Shown: positions 1 through 12,800 of the stretch, piece after piece
How positions within the stretch are numbered: position 1 is the stretch's first letter
Layout: each line of letters starts with the position of its first letter
DNA from: Plazaster borealis
Lineage: Eukaryota; Echinodermata; Asteroidea; Forcipulatida; Labidiasteridae
Length of the DNA: 64,000 nucleotides
Assembly (NCBI GenBank): GCA_021014325.1
Contig: CM037467.1
Location: forward strand, 2,976,001 to 3,040,000
Direction: 5' to 3'
Translations under genes and position numbers: made by a program
The notes under the pieces: generated by a model
What the model was told of the DNA's origin: nothing
Seen by the model: the letters and a program-made list of their open reading frames with translations, nothing else
Databases searched by the model: none

Positions 1-910
1 TTTCTAGCAGCACAACAAGCAAGAAAGTGGTTCAACAGGCCCCTAGCAATTTTTACTAGACAATTGTACCTCGGGATAATGTTTAGGTCGAGCCCCGACT
101 TATGACATTGTTTTTATTAGTAAATTTATTTCCTCTTCATAACTAGCAGGAAACTAAATAAAAAAACATTTGTTATCAAACTGATTATTCCTGAGGCCTT
201 GAACTTTGTTTTAGAGGGGGGAGGGGACTATAAGAAATCTTGCTTTACTAAAAAGGGAACTTCTGTGGAAAATTGTGAAATGTCTATCGAAAGTTTACAA
301 AAGGTATCATCAGGAAAAAAACATGGGGCCCCCACAGTAATTAAAGTGGAGTACTGTGGTTTAATTTGCGGTTTAACTTAGCCTGTTTTTACTTAGTACA
401 AATACATGTATGCTTTGCAACATCTGTGTGCTTAAAAACCTCAATTTTTTCCACCCACAGCAGGCAGCCTCTTCTGCAGTACCTACGACCAACATAACGA
501 ACCCACGTCCAATATTGCATCGAGTTACACATTAACCCATTTCGTTTCCCGTTCAATTAATTCATGCTCACACACAAAACCTCCAAACACTCGCAAGACA
601 GCGGGGGGGGGGGGGGGGGGGAGCCGTTCCCGCCTTTTCTATCCTTTGGAATTGTCGTCACCAATCACAGCTGATATTAAAACATTCCAAACACTTTGCC
701 ATTAGTGGCGCCATGTGATGCTGTTGTGAAATATCAATGATTGATATCAATATCGACAAACTCAGTGAGCCTGTACATGTTTTTTGTATGAGGTCAATTG
801 GACTTCCACCTGAAGTTTCTCTGATTCAAATAAATGCAAATAAAAAACCTTCATGAAGACAGCGGAGGCACTTGCCTTATTCCCCTGATCAGTTCCTTAG
901 AATAAAAATT
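1..910. other. Intergenic, no gene recognised
   Basis: No frame longer than 60 codons looks coding. Contains the poly-G run and scattered ACATGTA motifs. Confidence 0.6.
603..621 (+). repeat. Poly-G run
   Basis: Nineteen G in a row. The length is likely uncertain in assembly. Confidence 0.9.
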
Positions 911-914
911 ACCA

Positions 915-1437
915 CGCCTGAAATTTCATCTTCGACTTTGAGAGGGCAAGGCCGTTTTCTTTTTCGCAAAGAGCATTTCCGTTGGAAAATCTTAAAGGCA
1001 TCGTACACGTTTGGTAATGACTCTGAAAATTAATGGCAATAAAAACTTACTTGGTTAGAAGTACAGCAGCTTTGGAGAGTATAATGAATTTCGAGAAACT
1101 TTTCACTTCCAAGTACTGCGGTTATGGAAAAAGATATCACTTTTTATCCCCCAAAATTTGAATCTAAGAAGCGTTGCGGCCGTAACGCTTCTCAGAGTGT
1201 GTATTCCAATGCAGATTATTCTTCCTGCGTGGACATAACCGCTCCAGATTTTCGGCATTATCTCAAAAACGCTACCACCTTTTGAAATGAAATTTCCACA
1301 GGTTGAAACAAACAGTGGGTTCCAATTACCAAACGTGTACGGTACCTTTAAAGTCTATCGGAAACCTTTGAAGGGACACCAAGGCCAAGACAACGGCAAC
1401 AGAGAGCATGGCCTCCATGTAATTCCAGGTTTGAATT
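915..1437 (+). repeat. Repeat C copy interrupted by a TTAA MITE
   Basis: Repeat C is a dispersed sequence with the blocks GAGAGGGCAAGGCCATTTTC, GGAAAATCTTAAAGTCTATG and AAGGCCAAGACCAGGG. In this copy the MITE at 992-1351 splits it exactly at TTAA. Uninterrupted relatives lie at 22843-23040 and 34425-34566. Confidence 0.8.
992..1351 (+). mobile_element. TTAA-target MITE (copy 1)
   Basis: Begins TTAAAGGCATCGTACACGTT and ends with the inverted form GTGTACGGTACCTTTAA. The TTAA at each end is the target duplication, shown by the empty site in the repeat C copy at 34425-34566. It has no coding capacity. The TTAA target is shared with piggyBac-type transposons. Confidence 0.85.
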
Positions 1438-2186
1438 ACAATTTTCATTGTAGACGTGTCCATCACCATGGAAAACTGAAAAGAGCCTTGCCATTCTAAA
1501 AACAAAGAGTCGGGCATGCAATGTAACCCAGACAGAGGCTGGAAGGAAAAATCTCTGGTGCCATTTTGTAGAATGAAACTCCCTCACTCAAACATAATTC
1601 CAATTGCCTAATGTGACCATGGAGCTCTTTTTATAGCTCCATGATGTGACACCCCAAGCCTAAACCAGCCACTTCTCGGAAAGAGTGAAATGGCATTAAA
1701 AGTGATGACACCTGAAACATCTCCCTTGACATCAATGTACACGTAATGTGACATTTGAAGATGTTGAGAAACACTTACCTTAACCATACAGTCCTAAATT
1801 AGGTGTTACTATTGCTCTCGTAAATTATCATTTATTTGATGAGCAACTATGAACCCAGTTTTAAGTTTTGGCTGGCAGCCTGTTAATTGGCATGGACTCT
1901 AGGGCATCATATCTTGATAATAAGATTACAAAAAAGGCATTGCACAATGTGTTTTATCCGACCGGCTTTTTGTTACTCGTTCTGACCAAAAATAGAACTT
2001 TACTTGGGTAAATTAAATACGTAAAACACTACTTTCAGTCCATCTTAATAAATACAAGGTCTCGTCCTAAAAACTGCTCTCCTATAACAGGATGAGATTT
2101 TATAAAAATGAAAAATCCTAAAACTCAAAGTTTCCTCTTGGAGTGGAGATGAAACTCCTGTATTTACAGACTCTCTACATCGTTTC

Positions 2187-2461
2187 CAGGGTTCTCCCCA
2201 GGTTTTTTTCAAAACTGTGGGGCATTCTGGACCCATATTTTTGGATAATTGGCCGAAGCACACTGAATTGAAACAAGGTCTTCAGAATGTTTTCTCCTTG
2301 GTGTTTATCTTGGTTTAAAAGCCCTAAGTACTGTGCAATCTGGCACATTCTATATGGTTTACTCTTGATGTTTTTTTGTTTGCGGCCCAAATTTGCTTGT
2401 ATCGGCACGCAAGTCGTGCGTATCAGCCCGATACACGAGCTTGTGCATGAGGAGAACCCTG
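2187..2461 (-). mobile_element. 275-bp TIR element with CAGGGTTCTCC ends
   Basis: Both ends carry CAGGGTTCTCC inverted. Direct repeats GTTTC at 2182-2186 and 2462-2466 flank it. A second copy lies at 8092-8435 in the other orientation and shares the internal segments with GATACGC motifs and the CAAAACTGTGGGGCATTCTGG block. Confidence 0.65.
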
Positions 2462-3059
2462 GTTTCAATAAAAAAAATTCTGAAGGTTTGGTCATAACAA
2501 GGGCACAAGAGTCTTTCATCTCTGTGGTGGAAATTTTTTTCTTTCAAGAAAATCATACATGTGAGGCACAGGGCGGTCAAAGAAAAATCCTCAAATCAGA
2601 AAAAATCCTGATAAATCTCATGGCCCGCCTTAAATGATTGAGGAGTTCTAACTCTTTGTACTCCTCAGAACCAAACTTCACACATTTAGTCTAAAATTAA
2701 ATTAAAACACAATTGTAATCATATATGAGCATACTGAATTGCAAGACTGGATTGGTGAATTGTTCTTTTTGCTGCATAAGCAAGCAACAAAGAAAAATAG
2801 GCTTTTTTCAAATGAAAAACTATTTTCCCAAGATCTTCTGATCTTGTATACAAGTACCTTTAAAATCCATTTAGCTTCTTAGATGGAGTGTGATGAAATA
2901 CAGCGTGCATCCTACATGCAGCTCAAGAACCCATCCTCCGCTCTGCACAAAATCTAATTGCTCGTCACAAAAGGCTTCCAGCTATGTGTGGACAGAGACA
3001 CTAGACTTCCACCAGTCCTTTCTTTCTCTCTATCTCTCCCCTCTCTCTGTAAATGCTGG

Positions 3060-3225
3060 CCTGGATTAAATCTATCATCTTTGAGAGGGCGAGCCATTTT
3101 CATTTTGTAAAGGGCACTTCCATTGGAAAACCTTATAAAAGTCTATGAGGACATTTTAAAGAGGTACAAAAGCCAAGACCAGGGGAAATGGAGGGCATGG
3201 CCTCCTTGTAATTCCAAGCACCTGT
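3060..3225 (+). repeat. Repeat C copy
   Basis: Carries GAGAGGGCGAGCCATTTTCA, a degenerate GGAAAACCTTATAAAAGTC and AAGCCAAGACCAGGGG in the order of the other copies. Confidence 0.7.
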
Positions 3226-3487
3226 TAATGCCCTCAGAAGTCAAGGTACAGACCAAACAAAAAAAGCGTTTCCTTTTTTTATTCCCACAAAACCTCAGTT
3301 GATGTTTGATCTACATACATGTAGTATGCAAATGTAAGTTTCACAAATTTTGCCTTGTGCATCTGAACAAAATCTAGTTCTACACTAGTGTAACACTTCA
3401 ATAGGTGTCACTAATAGTACTGTAGGCTGGCTGACAAAGCATATAAATAAAACTCCAATAGACTCTTAATTTTGGGCTTAAATACAT

Positions 3488-4716
3488 AGGGCCAATGATT
3501 TTCCGCGATCGCGGAAACGGACGGAATTCGCGGAATCTGCCCTTTGAAACGGAAAACGGGATTTGAGTTTAAAGTAAAACAAATTGTAAATATAGTGACA
3601 AAAACGTTGGGTTTTTTTCATGTTTTTAAGGCCAAACCTATTGATCAGGCAAGCTAACTTAACACTGCATTTTTTATTAAGTTTCTTTTTGTTAAAACTA
3701 AAAAAGCATCAGAAATCAGACTAAGTAAGATTTGAAACTTTGCATGGTGGGAATACGATATGGAAAGGTTTGCGGTGACACCATGTACATGTAATAATCT
3801 CTCTATGCGAGTTGGGGGTGGTTCTGAAAAGAACCGTTGGTTTTTCAACTTGACGTTTCGATCAGTATGCTCTGATCGTCTTCTGATCATCTTCCTCCTC
3901 CAGAAGACGATCAGAGCATACTGATCGAAACGTCGAGTTGAAAAACCAACGGTTCTTTTCAGAACCACCCCCAACTCGCATAGAGAGATTATTACATGTA
4001 CATGGTGTCACCGCAAACCTTTCCATATAGAAATCAGACTGTAAAAAGTTACGAGATCGTACTGTTGAATTGACCTGACGTACATGTACATAGCACAATA
4101 CACGTTAGACGGAGGGCAAAATCATCACATTCACGGCACGATCTTTACATTTTTTTTCACCCAAATTGCATTTTCACCCTCCCTTTTATCATCAATTATA
4201 CTCAAACTAGCTTACCTACGCTCTATATGAACACAGACATTGATTTTTCATCTCGGAAAGGTCTAAAATCAACCATAAACTTTCAACATTTTGTCGCCTA
4301 AGCGAAAACAAAATGGCTGACAATTTGTTTCTGTGTGGAGGAGAAGTACACGGTGACGTCATATGCAATGATACTGCAGTGCAACGGCTGTTACATGTTT
4401 CTTGTTTTTGTTGCAGCGATCAGTCAGTGAGTCAGTGCATTACATTTTTAGAAATTGCCAACTCCGGAACTGAATCGGCCGTTGATTTAAAAAAATAATT
4501 TACGATCTTTTTCAGGAAAATGTTCAATTCAAATTAACAGTTTAAGAAGTCAGCAGTGCGTCTTATAAAAAAGTTATGTTTATAATCGATTCCCTGTGTA
4601 TTAACAACCTTTTATCTATTAAAGAACATGAAACGGAATTTATTTTGTCTGAAACAGAATTCATGTTTTTTAAAAACGGAATTTGCACTTTTCTGAAACG
4701 GAAAATCATTGGCCCT
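3488..4716. mobile_element. 1.23 kb non-autonomous DNA transposon with 17-bp TIRs, hAT-like
   Basis: The ends are inverted copies of AGGGCCAATGATTTTCCG, and both subterminal regions repeat CGGAA(T/A) motifs. Flanks AAATACAT (3480-3487) and AAACACAG (4717-4724) look like a decayed 8-bp target duplication, as hAT elements make. No transposase is encoded. The large palindrome at 3758-4028 lies inside. Confidence 0.7.
3758..4028. repeat. Near-perfect 128-bp palindrome with 15-bp loop
   Basis: Arms 3758-3885 and 3901-4028 are inverted copies that differ at about one base. The loop is 3886-3900. Arms contain GACGTTTCGATCAG and GGTTCTGAAAAGAACC. Fragments resembling the arm ends recur at 20815-20880. 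Confidence 0.9.
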
Positions 4717-4724
4717 AAACACAG

Positions 4725-5880
4725 AATAAGATTTATTCAGAATTGTAGGGCTGTACAAAGATGAGTATCAGTCGAGGAATAGCAGGAAAGGATAGAAAAA
4801 TACTGGATCAGGCCACAGTGCAAGATCTTGCACTGGGCTTACCAGGAGGGTCTGTCAATAAGTGCAGAACAGAGAAGAATAAACTATAAAGATGAGACAT
4901 AAGGGCATTTTATACTAAAGTTGTGGGGACAGACTAGGTGGGCATTGTGGTCGTAAACTTGTCAAGTCCTGGGTGGGCATTGGATTAATTAGGATGAGGT
5001 GCTTGTGAGATTGGGGGAGGTGTGGGGTAAAACAAAATTTAAAGCTTACACCATGGAGGAAGATGCTTACACTAGTCACTAAAGTTATGGACAAGTAGTT
5101 ACATGTAAATGTTTGTCACGATAATAGCGCAATGGCTCTCCCACTATTCTCGCGATACTGGTGCTGTTCTCGCGCCCCAGTAGTTGGCAGCCATCAGTCT
5201 CGCAATAGAGCAGCAGTATCGGGAGAGTCGCGAGGTAGCCGTTACGCTATTACCCCAACAAACATTTATTAATTTAATATCCACAAGTCTAGTTCTACAC
5301 ATGTCAGACTTGTTTGTAGACAAGAAAAGACAGAGGCCGGTGTAATACAAGCTAAATCATAAATGGCGCATCACTAAACACTGACCAACTGAAAACAGTA
5401 ATGTGACTAATAGCCAGTCTAATGTGCAAAATATCCATCTGGTTCTGTTATTGTAGGATTTTGTTACAAGTCTACGACGTCTAAGTAACCCAAAACTGTA
5501 TAATGTAGTCTGGAGTTGACAGTAACAGAGAGAGAGGACTATTAAAGCAAGTTTATCAACCTACTGAGTAAAACATGGGTAAGTTTAACATTATGAAACA
5601 TGTAAAATAATGTCAAAGATGGCTAATAAAATAAATAAGAGGGTAGAAATACTTGTGTTATATGTAAACGTGAATATTAATAATAATAATAATAATAATA
5701 ACCGTATTTATAAAGCGCCATTTCCAAAGGATACAAAATGTGCATTCCCATACATTTTCATAAACTGTACGTACATGTCAAGTCAAGTGCACATACAAAT
5801 TTGATTTACATTGTACATTACATACATGTAGCATGAAAATTGAGGACTAATATCATTCTGACCTCGGAGACTACTTAAAG
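4725..5880. other. Intergenic, no gene recognised
   Basis: A CpG-containing patch lies at 5118-5250 (CTCGCGATACTGG and related inverted segments). An (AAT)n run at 5678-5700 next to CGTATTTATAAAGCGCC resembles a SINE A tail in reverse. Confidence 0.5.
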
Positions 5881-6350
5881 TTTTGCAGACCTAAAAACAG
5901 CAGACTGAAGCCAGTCTACCCATTCCCACCACACTCTGCAGAATAGCTACTCCCGAGACACCATAAAAGCCTGATCTCAACCAACACACAGCAGCCTGAT
6001 GCAAGTCTAGCCACTTTCAAATCTAAAACAATGCACAGCAGCCTAAAAAGCCAGTACTTCCAACTCCCAACCCACTCCCACAACAAATGAAAAGTCTGAC
6101 CTTAACCAACACACTGCAGACTGAAGCCAGTCTACCCCACTATCAACTCGCTCCGCAATCAATAAAAGTCTGAAATCTCAATCGACACACAGCAGACTGA
6201 AGCCAGTCTACCCCACTATCAACCCACTCAACCTGATATCAATCAACACACAGCAGACTGAGGCCAGTCTACCCCACTCTCAACAACTCGCCCCACAAAA
6301 GATAAAAGCCTGATCTCTTTCAACACACAGCAGACTGATGCCAGTCTACC
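5880..6350 (+). repeat. Degenerate tandem repeat, about 65-75 bp units
   Basis: Units share CACAGCAGACTGAAGCCAGT, CTACCCCACTATCAAC and AAAGCCTGATCTC. At least six units of varying length are seen, with the cleanest from 6100 on. Confidence 0.8.
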
Positions 6351-6359
6351 AATCCTTAC

Positions 6360-8090
6360 AAACCAGAGCATCCCATTGGCCACTATGCGATAAATATAAC
6401 CTGAGCTGAACTCCTAGCAGTACTCACAACCCAGTGGGATTTGTTTAGACAGACAATCACTTAGGGACCACCTTATACGTAGAAACCAAAAGAAAAGTCA
6501 ATATCTTGTGGTGGAAATCGCGGATTTTATAAATGTCAGTTGAACAGTAATCTTTTTGGGTAGCTGTCGAGGAGAAAACAACAGTAACATTTGAGACGAA
6601 AAAAATGACTTAACAAGCCAGTGGAAATGTAATTGTACACTATATTTTCATACAATACTATTACTACCTCATCACTGTTGCATGTACTTAACAATGATTT
6701 GTGGGAGTCTAGCAATTTGTTAACAAGAAAATTGCTGAGGGCCATTCAGAAACAATGTCTCGAATATTTCAAATGATTTTGACCCACCCACCTAGCCTAC
6801 CCCCCAAAAAAATCAAGTTTCAAATTTCAATTTTTTTTTTTGACATTTAACCTACCCACATTTTCAAGAAAAAAGAAAAAAGAGGTTTAATTCCAATTTG
6901 TAAACCCCAATGTAAATTGAAATTGTAGTTTGAATTATAAATTTAATATTTTTGGGGGAAATCTTGTACCTTTTTTCACAAGACCCATGAAAAATAAATC
7001 TAAATTTAAAAACATTAATAATTCTGAACAGCCCCTAAAGTGGAGAGCTTCCGTTCTTAAGGAGAATTTTGTCTACCATCAACTCAAAACAACAACACTG
7101 AAAACTCTCAGTATTTTTGTCAAACATGAGCTCAAAATTGTGTTGTTTTTGTGTAGTGTCTACAGTGGGTGAAGTTTTTATTTTATGCACAGATTTTTTA
7201 CAGTTGACCACCTACAATTTCCGCCCTTTGAATCATTCAATTTCAAGAATTCCTCTGAAGCGAGGCAGTTCCATGATAATTTCCACCATGAATTTTTTAA
7301 TATCAAACTCAACACTCTGTAAACGCCTCGAGGCATAGAGCGCTACGCCCATTTGCGCAAAAAAAAAAAAAACCCAAAGTACAAATCTGACAGTGAAACG
7401 ATGAGTAATGTACTAGAACCATTAACTTGAAAATTTCAAAAACAAACACCGCAGTATTTTGGGGAATAGTGGCTGGACGGCCGACCCAAACGATTAGCAT
7501 TTGAGAATTTTCTGTTTTTATTAACTTGAGTCATATACCGGTTCTGCGGTTTAATACACGTCAGTCGGAGCGTCTGAGAAAACAGTGGCTTTGCATGTCG
7601 TAATATTCTCGTTCATCTCGGATTTCTCAAGAGTGGATCTTCTCAACTTGTTGGGCCCTTAGATCATTTGGCAGCCCGTCGTGCCTCACTCAAAATTGAT
7701 GGACACTCGAGATTGCACGACGTTTTTTTTCTTCTTCTTCTTGGGTCTGCGGCGGGATTAATGAAAAACTGTCGCAAGGGGGGTTACAACAGAGTGCCTT
7801 CAATGTTTACCCAGGAATGACTAACAAGTGTTTGAGAAGCGTGGCCCATATGCGCTTTGGCTGCAGAAAAAGGGCAGAAAGAGGCTCTCAAGCGGTTTGA
7901 GTTTGTGCCCTGTGCACGACATGTGCATAAAGCCATTCACTTGAATTATGTCCAGCCTTCCGTTTTAACTTATAATATTTATTTCAAAACATTCCACAAA
8001 GAATTAACTTAAGTCGGTTTACGAATCCGTTTGAAAATGTCTGTGAATCAACTGTATTCATGTATCATCCGACTGTATCATCTGACACAT
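6360..8090. other. Intergenic, no gene recognised
   Basis: Only short frames with skewed composition. Nothing repeated in this window was found here. Confidence 0.5.
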
Positions 8091-8091
8091 A

Positions 8092-8435
8092 CAGGGTTCT
8101 CCCATGCACAAGTTAGCGTATCGGGCCGATACGCAAAAATTGCGTGCCGATACGCAATAATTTTGGCCGATTCGCAAAAAAAAAACGGCCAATACGCAAA
8201 AAAACAAAAAACAAAAAAACAAAGGGTTTATTTTTTATTTAAATTACAAAAAACATGAAAAAAAAAACATACAAAATGCTCAAAATTGCACAGTTAGGGC
8301 TTTGAAAACCAAAAAAAACACCAAGTAGAAATTATTTCGAGGACCTTGTTTTAATTCAGCGCGCTTTGGCCAAACATAAAAAAAATTGGTCCAGAATGCC
8401 CCACAGTTTTGAAAAAAAACCCTGGGAGAAGCCTG
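8092..8435 (+). mobile_element. Second copy of the CAGGGTTCTCC TIR element
   Basis: Begins CAGGGTTCTCCCATGCACAA and ends CCTGGGAGAAGCCTG, inverted relative to its start. The interior has many short GATACGCAA motifs and A-rich runs. Homologous in reverse to 2187-2461. Confidence 0.6.
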
Positions 8436-8771
8436 GTATACATGTATGGCAAGTTTGCCATACAGATAATGCTTCAGTTAGATCGACCAATAAAAAAAAA
8501 AAAACAGAAAATTATCAATGCGCAGCGCAGCGCCATTTTGCTGTACAGCGTGTTATGTAATATCATTTTGCCGTATGTGCATGCAACGTGTTATAGATAT
8601 GCCAAGTCCACAGCAGGACACAGAGTGCAGTCAAGCTGATTCCTATCTAGATTGGCACAATACATAGGAAGTGATGCTTAATGGTTGACAGATGTAAAAG
8701 GGGCCTGACTAAATCATACTGTCAGTGCTCACTCTGTTTGGTCATGGAGGTAGAATTACTACCTCCATGGT

Positions 8772-8953
8772 TTGGTTGACCACAAAAAGTAGCTAAGCAC
8801 AACAAAATCATGCTTACCAGAACAGGGTTACCACCCAAAATACCATGTCACATGTACAATTTGTGACTGGTATCCTGCTCATTTCTGCTAAGCAAAAAAT
8901 TGTTAAGCACTATTTACTGCTTTTAAAGCAGCTCTATGAAATTGGGCCCTGCA
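8772..8953 (+). mobile_element. MITE-A copy
   Basis: CACAAAAAGTAGCTAAGCAC, GGTTACCACCCAAAATACCA and the right end AGCAGCTCTATGAAATTGGG. The left TIR is lost. Confidence 0.75.
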
Positions 8954-9014
8954 CTGTCACCATTGTCAAATCATTGTCATAATGTCACTGTCATAAACTT
9001 GTCACTTACAAACC

Positions 9015-9200
9015 AGGGTTTGCCGTTAACTTTTTCAGTGACTGTCCGGCTGGATTAGTTAGCTTGTCATTTCACTAACCTTCAGTTTTTTCACTAGCCC
9101 ATATTTCATAATAAATAGGGATGCTTTTTCAACAAGGAAATAGCCAGCCAGACCACTTGGAGTTAACTTTGACTGGTCCTCATGTGTTTCAACTAGAATT
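9015..9200 (+). repeat. Repeat D copy
   Basis: CTTGTCATTTCACTA, CAGTTTTTTCACTAG and AGCCAGCCAGACCACTTGG match 13560-13715 (same strand) and 42160-42345 (opposite strand). Confidence 0.7.
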
Positions 9201-9324
9201 TGGCCAGCAGACCACTGTTAAGGGAAAACGCTGTAAATTTCATACTCTTTCCAGTTATCTTTTAACAAAAATCCACAAAGTACAAATACCAAGTGGTCAT
9301 TCCTTCAAAGTACAATTACCTATA

Positions 9325-9420
9325 CCAGGGCAGGGCTCAAATTTGGGGGGGGGGGGAATTCCACAAGACCACAGGGCTTGTAGCTCAAAATGTCTACTGT
9401 CAGAGCAGAATTGTTTTTAC
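9325..9420 (+). repeat. Repeat G copy
   Basis: GGGCTCAAATTTGGGG, AATTCCACAAGACCACAGGG and CTTGTAGCTCAAAAT recur at 48525-48625 (+) and reversed at 13195-13275 and 43265-43365. Confidence 0.6.
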
Positions 9421-9604
9421 AAGGCAAGAATTTAAAACAAATGAGGAAAAACCTATCGGTACAGTTGAACATTTGAACTGTTATAAGTGTTTTAATTTGA
9501 AAAAGCACTAAGAGAAGATTCATCTATTTGTAATCGATACTCAACAGAATTGAAAGATAATTTTATCAGACTGAAAGTCAACACCTGAACAAAAACACAT
9601 GACC

Positions 9605-9690
9605 GCCAGACTTGTCCAGTGATGAGTTTACTGGCCCAACGCTAAAATCACTGGCCTCGGGCCTGCGGTCCAGTGTTAATTACAAGCCCT
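9605..9690 (+). repeat. Repeat E copy
   Basis: GAGTTTACTGGCCCAACGCT and GGCCTGCGGTCCAGTGTTAA. A reverse copy is at 12928-13010 and a tandem array of relatives at 30600-31045. Confidence 0.65.
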
Positions 9691-9699
9691 GCTTGCAGC

Positions 9700-12640
9700 A
9701 CATGAGAATTAGTGATACATGCACAGAGCTCCCAACCTCCACTCTGTCTGAACCCTTCATCCTCACCCTCTTCAATTTACAACGACCGACCGCTCAAAAC
9801 CCGATCTATAGATCGGGTAACTTTGCTTGTGGAGCATAGAGCAATGAGCACATTGTACATGAAACTTAACATCAAAATCTTTTGGACTCTTGCCAACTAT
9901 TGATGGGAGCTCAGGTAACTGCATCCTGTAAACTTTGGCAAGACCAGGGAAAGAATGGAGGATTCTACGTGTGGTTAAGATGAATCATCTTCACTATTCA
10001 ATCTCTCCATCAACATCATTATTTCTTTGCCGCTGCCCAAGCAGCCCAACAACAATTGTCTGTGTAAATCCTTTCTCATTAATATCTCCAACAGCAACTA
10101 ACACCTGCCCCCCGGCCGTCCTCCCCATTCTCAAAACCCTCATCAACAATTCTTATCATCTTCACCGACGCAAAAAACCAACTTCACATTTCGTCACAAA
10201 TATACTTTATAAATAAATAAAAAGCTAGATGGATACTGTACACATCCCACTTTGAGAACCAAATACATAATTCATGAGCAGCGAGAACAAAGATTGCAAC
10301 ATAGTATATTGTGCAAAATTCCCCGCAGCCTCGATTTATATGCATGCAGGCTCAGGTGTGTGACCATGCATGCCAAACGATACTTCCAAAACCTTGAAGG
10401 TTCATTCCTGATGATGCATTTTGTCTTTATTCTGAATTGAGTCACACCTGCTGTGTCAAATATTATCTCCAGAGAGAGGGGGAGAAAAAAAAGTCCCGGT
10501 TCTGCGAATTTGCATAATTACATTCCAAGTGTCCCAACAGAGAAAAACAAATCAGTTCCATGCAGATGAGTGGTTTTGACAATTAGGCAAAAATGTTGCG
10601 TATATTTAAAGCAAACTTTGAAATATGACTTTGACTTTTAAAGCAGACTTTGAAATATGCTAATTTTTACACAAAACAATTGCTCTAACTTGTCTTCTTT
10701 TGAATATTATGCAAATAATTATGTAAATTGTACATTTGCAAATAACATTGAAATAATGCATATTATTCAACATTAGAGAACTATGTACATGTACATGTAG
10801 GACTTTTTATTGAATGTTTATTAATCTATAAGTTGCTCTTATTTGTGCATTGTGTACTTTTCCTTCAGACACTGTTGCCAAAAAGGATAAAAATAGCAAA
10901 AAGCATCACACTTAAAAGCAAACCAAGTAGAGTGGTCTAGCTAGACTCTAGACATGGCTGATTTTTAAAATTATGTAAATGTTGTTGCATCCATGCAAAT
11001 TATACAAACGTGTATGCAAATAATTTCAACAAAATCAAATTATTAAACAACACATAACTGGTACTTCTGTTTTAGTATACCAACATGTCATTTTGCGTTA
11101 TCACCCACTTATCTGTAGTAAAGTGTATTTAAGTAAGTCAATACACTGATGAGCTACATATAAGAAGTAATCAAACAGTCTACTTTTATCACAGGAAGCA
11201 TATTGTGTACATAACCAAAACAATGTGTAAACACAGAAGTGTGTCCATGTTTTAATACCTAAAATAGACTGTGCAAGTCTCGCACATAATTCAAACTTCC
11301 GAGACCATTGTGGTCCCAACCATATGGATTTATACATGGGTGGGATTTTGTTTTGTCAATATATGATGTTGGGAATGCAATACTAAGTGATATCTGAAAG
11401 TAAAATCAATTCAACAAAATAACGAAGAAAAACCCGAGCATAAAATTAAGAATGCTGCCCAACTGACGGGCTTGTTGTCATTGAACCTATGTGATAGACG
11501 CACACATTCGGGCGTGAATGGCAAATGGGGTTTCTGACAATAAGCATCCTCGTCCCAAGTTTGTATTATGCAAAAATTGGAAATTTATTTATAGCAACTT
11601 GCTATGGGTATTTTGATTTTCAAGAATTTTTTATATATCATGTAAATAGCCTATAATTTAAAAAGAAGATTTGATTTCAAAGAAAAAAGTAGTCTTCGTT
11701 CCGATTTTATTCTCGTTTTCGATATGCGCGAGACTTGCACAGTCTATAGAGCATGAGGATAATACTAGTAAAAAAAATTAATTTTGTTTTACATTCATAC
11801 ATCCGAAAATCCGAATTTGTGATATCAGTATAATACATTTTTCAAACCTGTAAATGTTAATAATTTGAATTTACCAAACTTTAAAGTTCGTGGCCTGACT
11901 TTTGCTGATTGTTTTTTTTCTTCTCTTTTTTTCTTTATTGTTTTAATTTTTCTCTGAACGATTTTTGACAGATGATGCTGAACATTTCAAAATGAAAAAA
12001 TCTTCCAACAATTCTGCATTTATGCCATGGACAATGCACAAAATACCTGTAACATGCAAAACTGTTTATAGGCCTACATGGCTAATGGACGGGATTTAAT
12101 GCCCAGATCCAGACAATAACTCATTTTAAGGTTTTAACTAACTACCCCTAACCATTGGCGGATTTTGTCATGCAATTACCATCAATGAAAGCTTGTAACT
12201 TTCTCGAATCTAATAAAATAGCCATATTCAAAATGTTAATCTAAATTTTCGGGTCAAATCGGCCAAAATTCTTGGACCTAGCATCTTAAGTACAGTGCAC
12301 ATTACAAGTCCTGTACAATTCAATACATGTAGTAATAAATGTAGAGCATGGATTTAAATGATTACTGCACTGTAGTCATAGAGTGCTTATCAGAATTTAT
12401 CACATCAGAATTAACCACATTAAACAGATGGATATGTTTTTATTCTTACTCCCTCTTCTGTCATTTACACACAACTACAAGTAAGAGTAAAGTAAGTGCG
12501 CCATGTATGAATTTTTTTTTTTTTTTACTCATGCCCTCCAGTTTTGTCCAGATTGGGTTGAGATTTGAGGTAATCTTTCAAATCTGTTTCATATTAATGT
12601 ATAGAATTGTACGAAAGGGTTCAAAACAGTCCAAATTCCT
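9700..12640. other. Intergenic, no gene recognised
   Basis: AT-rich, with TGCAAATAATT and AGCAGACTTTGAAATATG motifs repeated at 10600-11050. An 18-bp palindrome CCCGATCTATAGATCGGG lies at about 9800-9817. CTAGACTGTGCAAGTCTCG-like inverted words occur near 11270 and 11725. Confidence 0.5.
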
Positions 12641-12649
12641 TCTACATAC

Positions 12650-12800
12650 CAATTGCCAAAGTGAAGGATTCAGAAGGATTGGGGCCAGTAGGCCCATAAC
12701 AATTGCTTATCACAGGATCAGGCATTCCAATCTTATCTAAGTCTAACAATTTGGTGTGGAGTGACATAGGAGAAGAGGAAATTTGATTATGATTGAGGCC
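12650..12800 (+). repeat. Repeat H copy
   Basis: AAGTGAAGGATTCAGAAGGA, GGGGCCAGTAGGCCC and AATTTGGTGTGGAGTGAC. A reverse copy with the same order is at 61465-61605. Confidence 0.7.

Noticed and set aside
3654..4098. Minus-strand frames across 3654-4098
   Set aside because: They run through a near-perfect DNA palindrome inside a transposon and have no protein-like pattern.
4313..4498. Short frame with a good start (MADNLFLCGGEVHGD)
   Set aside because: It lies within the 1.2 kb TIR element, is only 61 codons and has no splice partner or homologue that I recognise.
5880..6350. CRISPR-like array
   Set aside because: Units are degenerate tandem repeats without constant repeat and unique spacer structure, in an animal genome.
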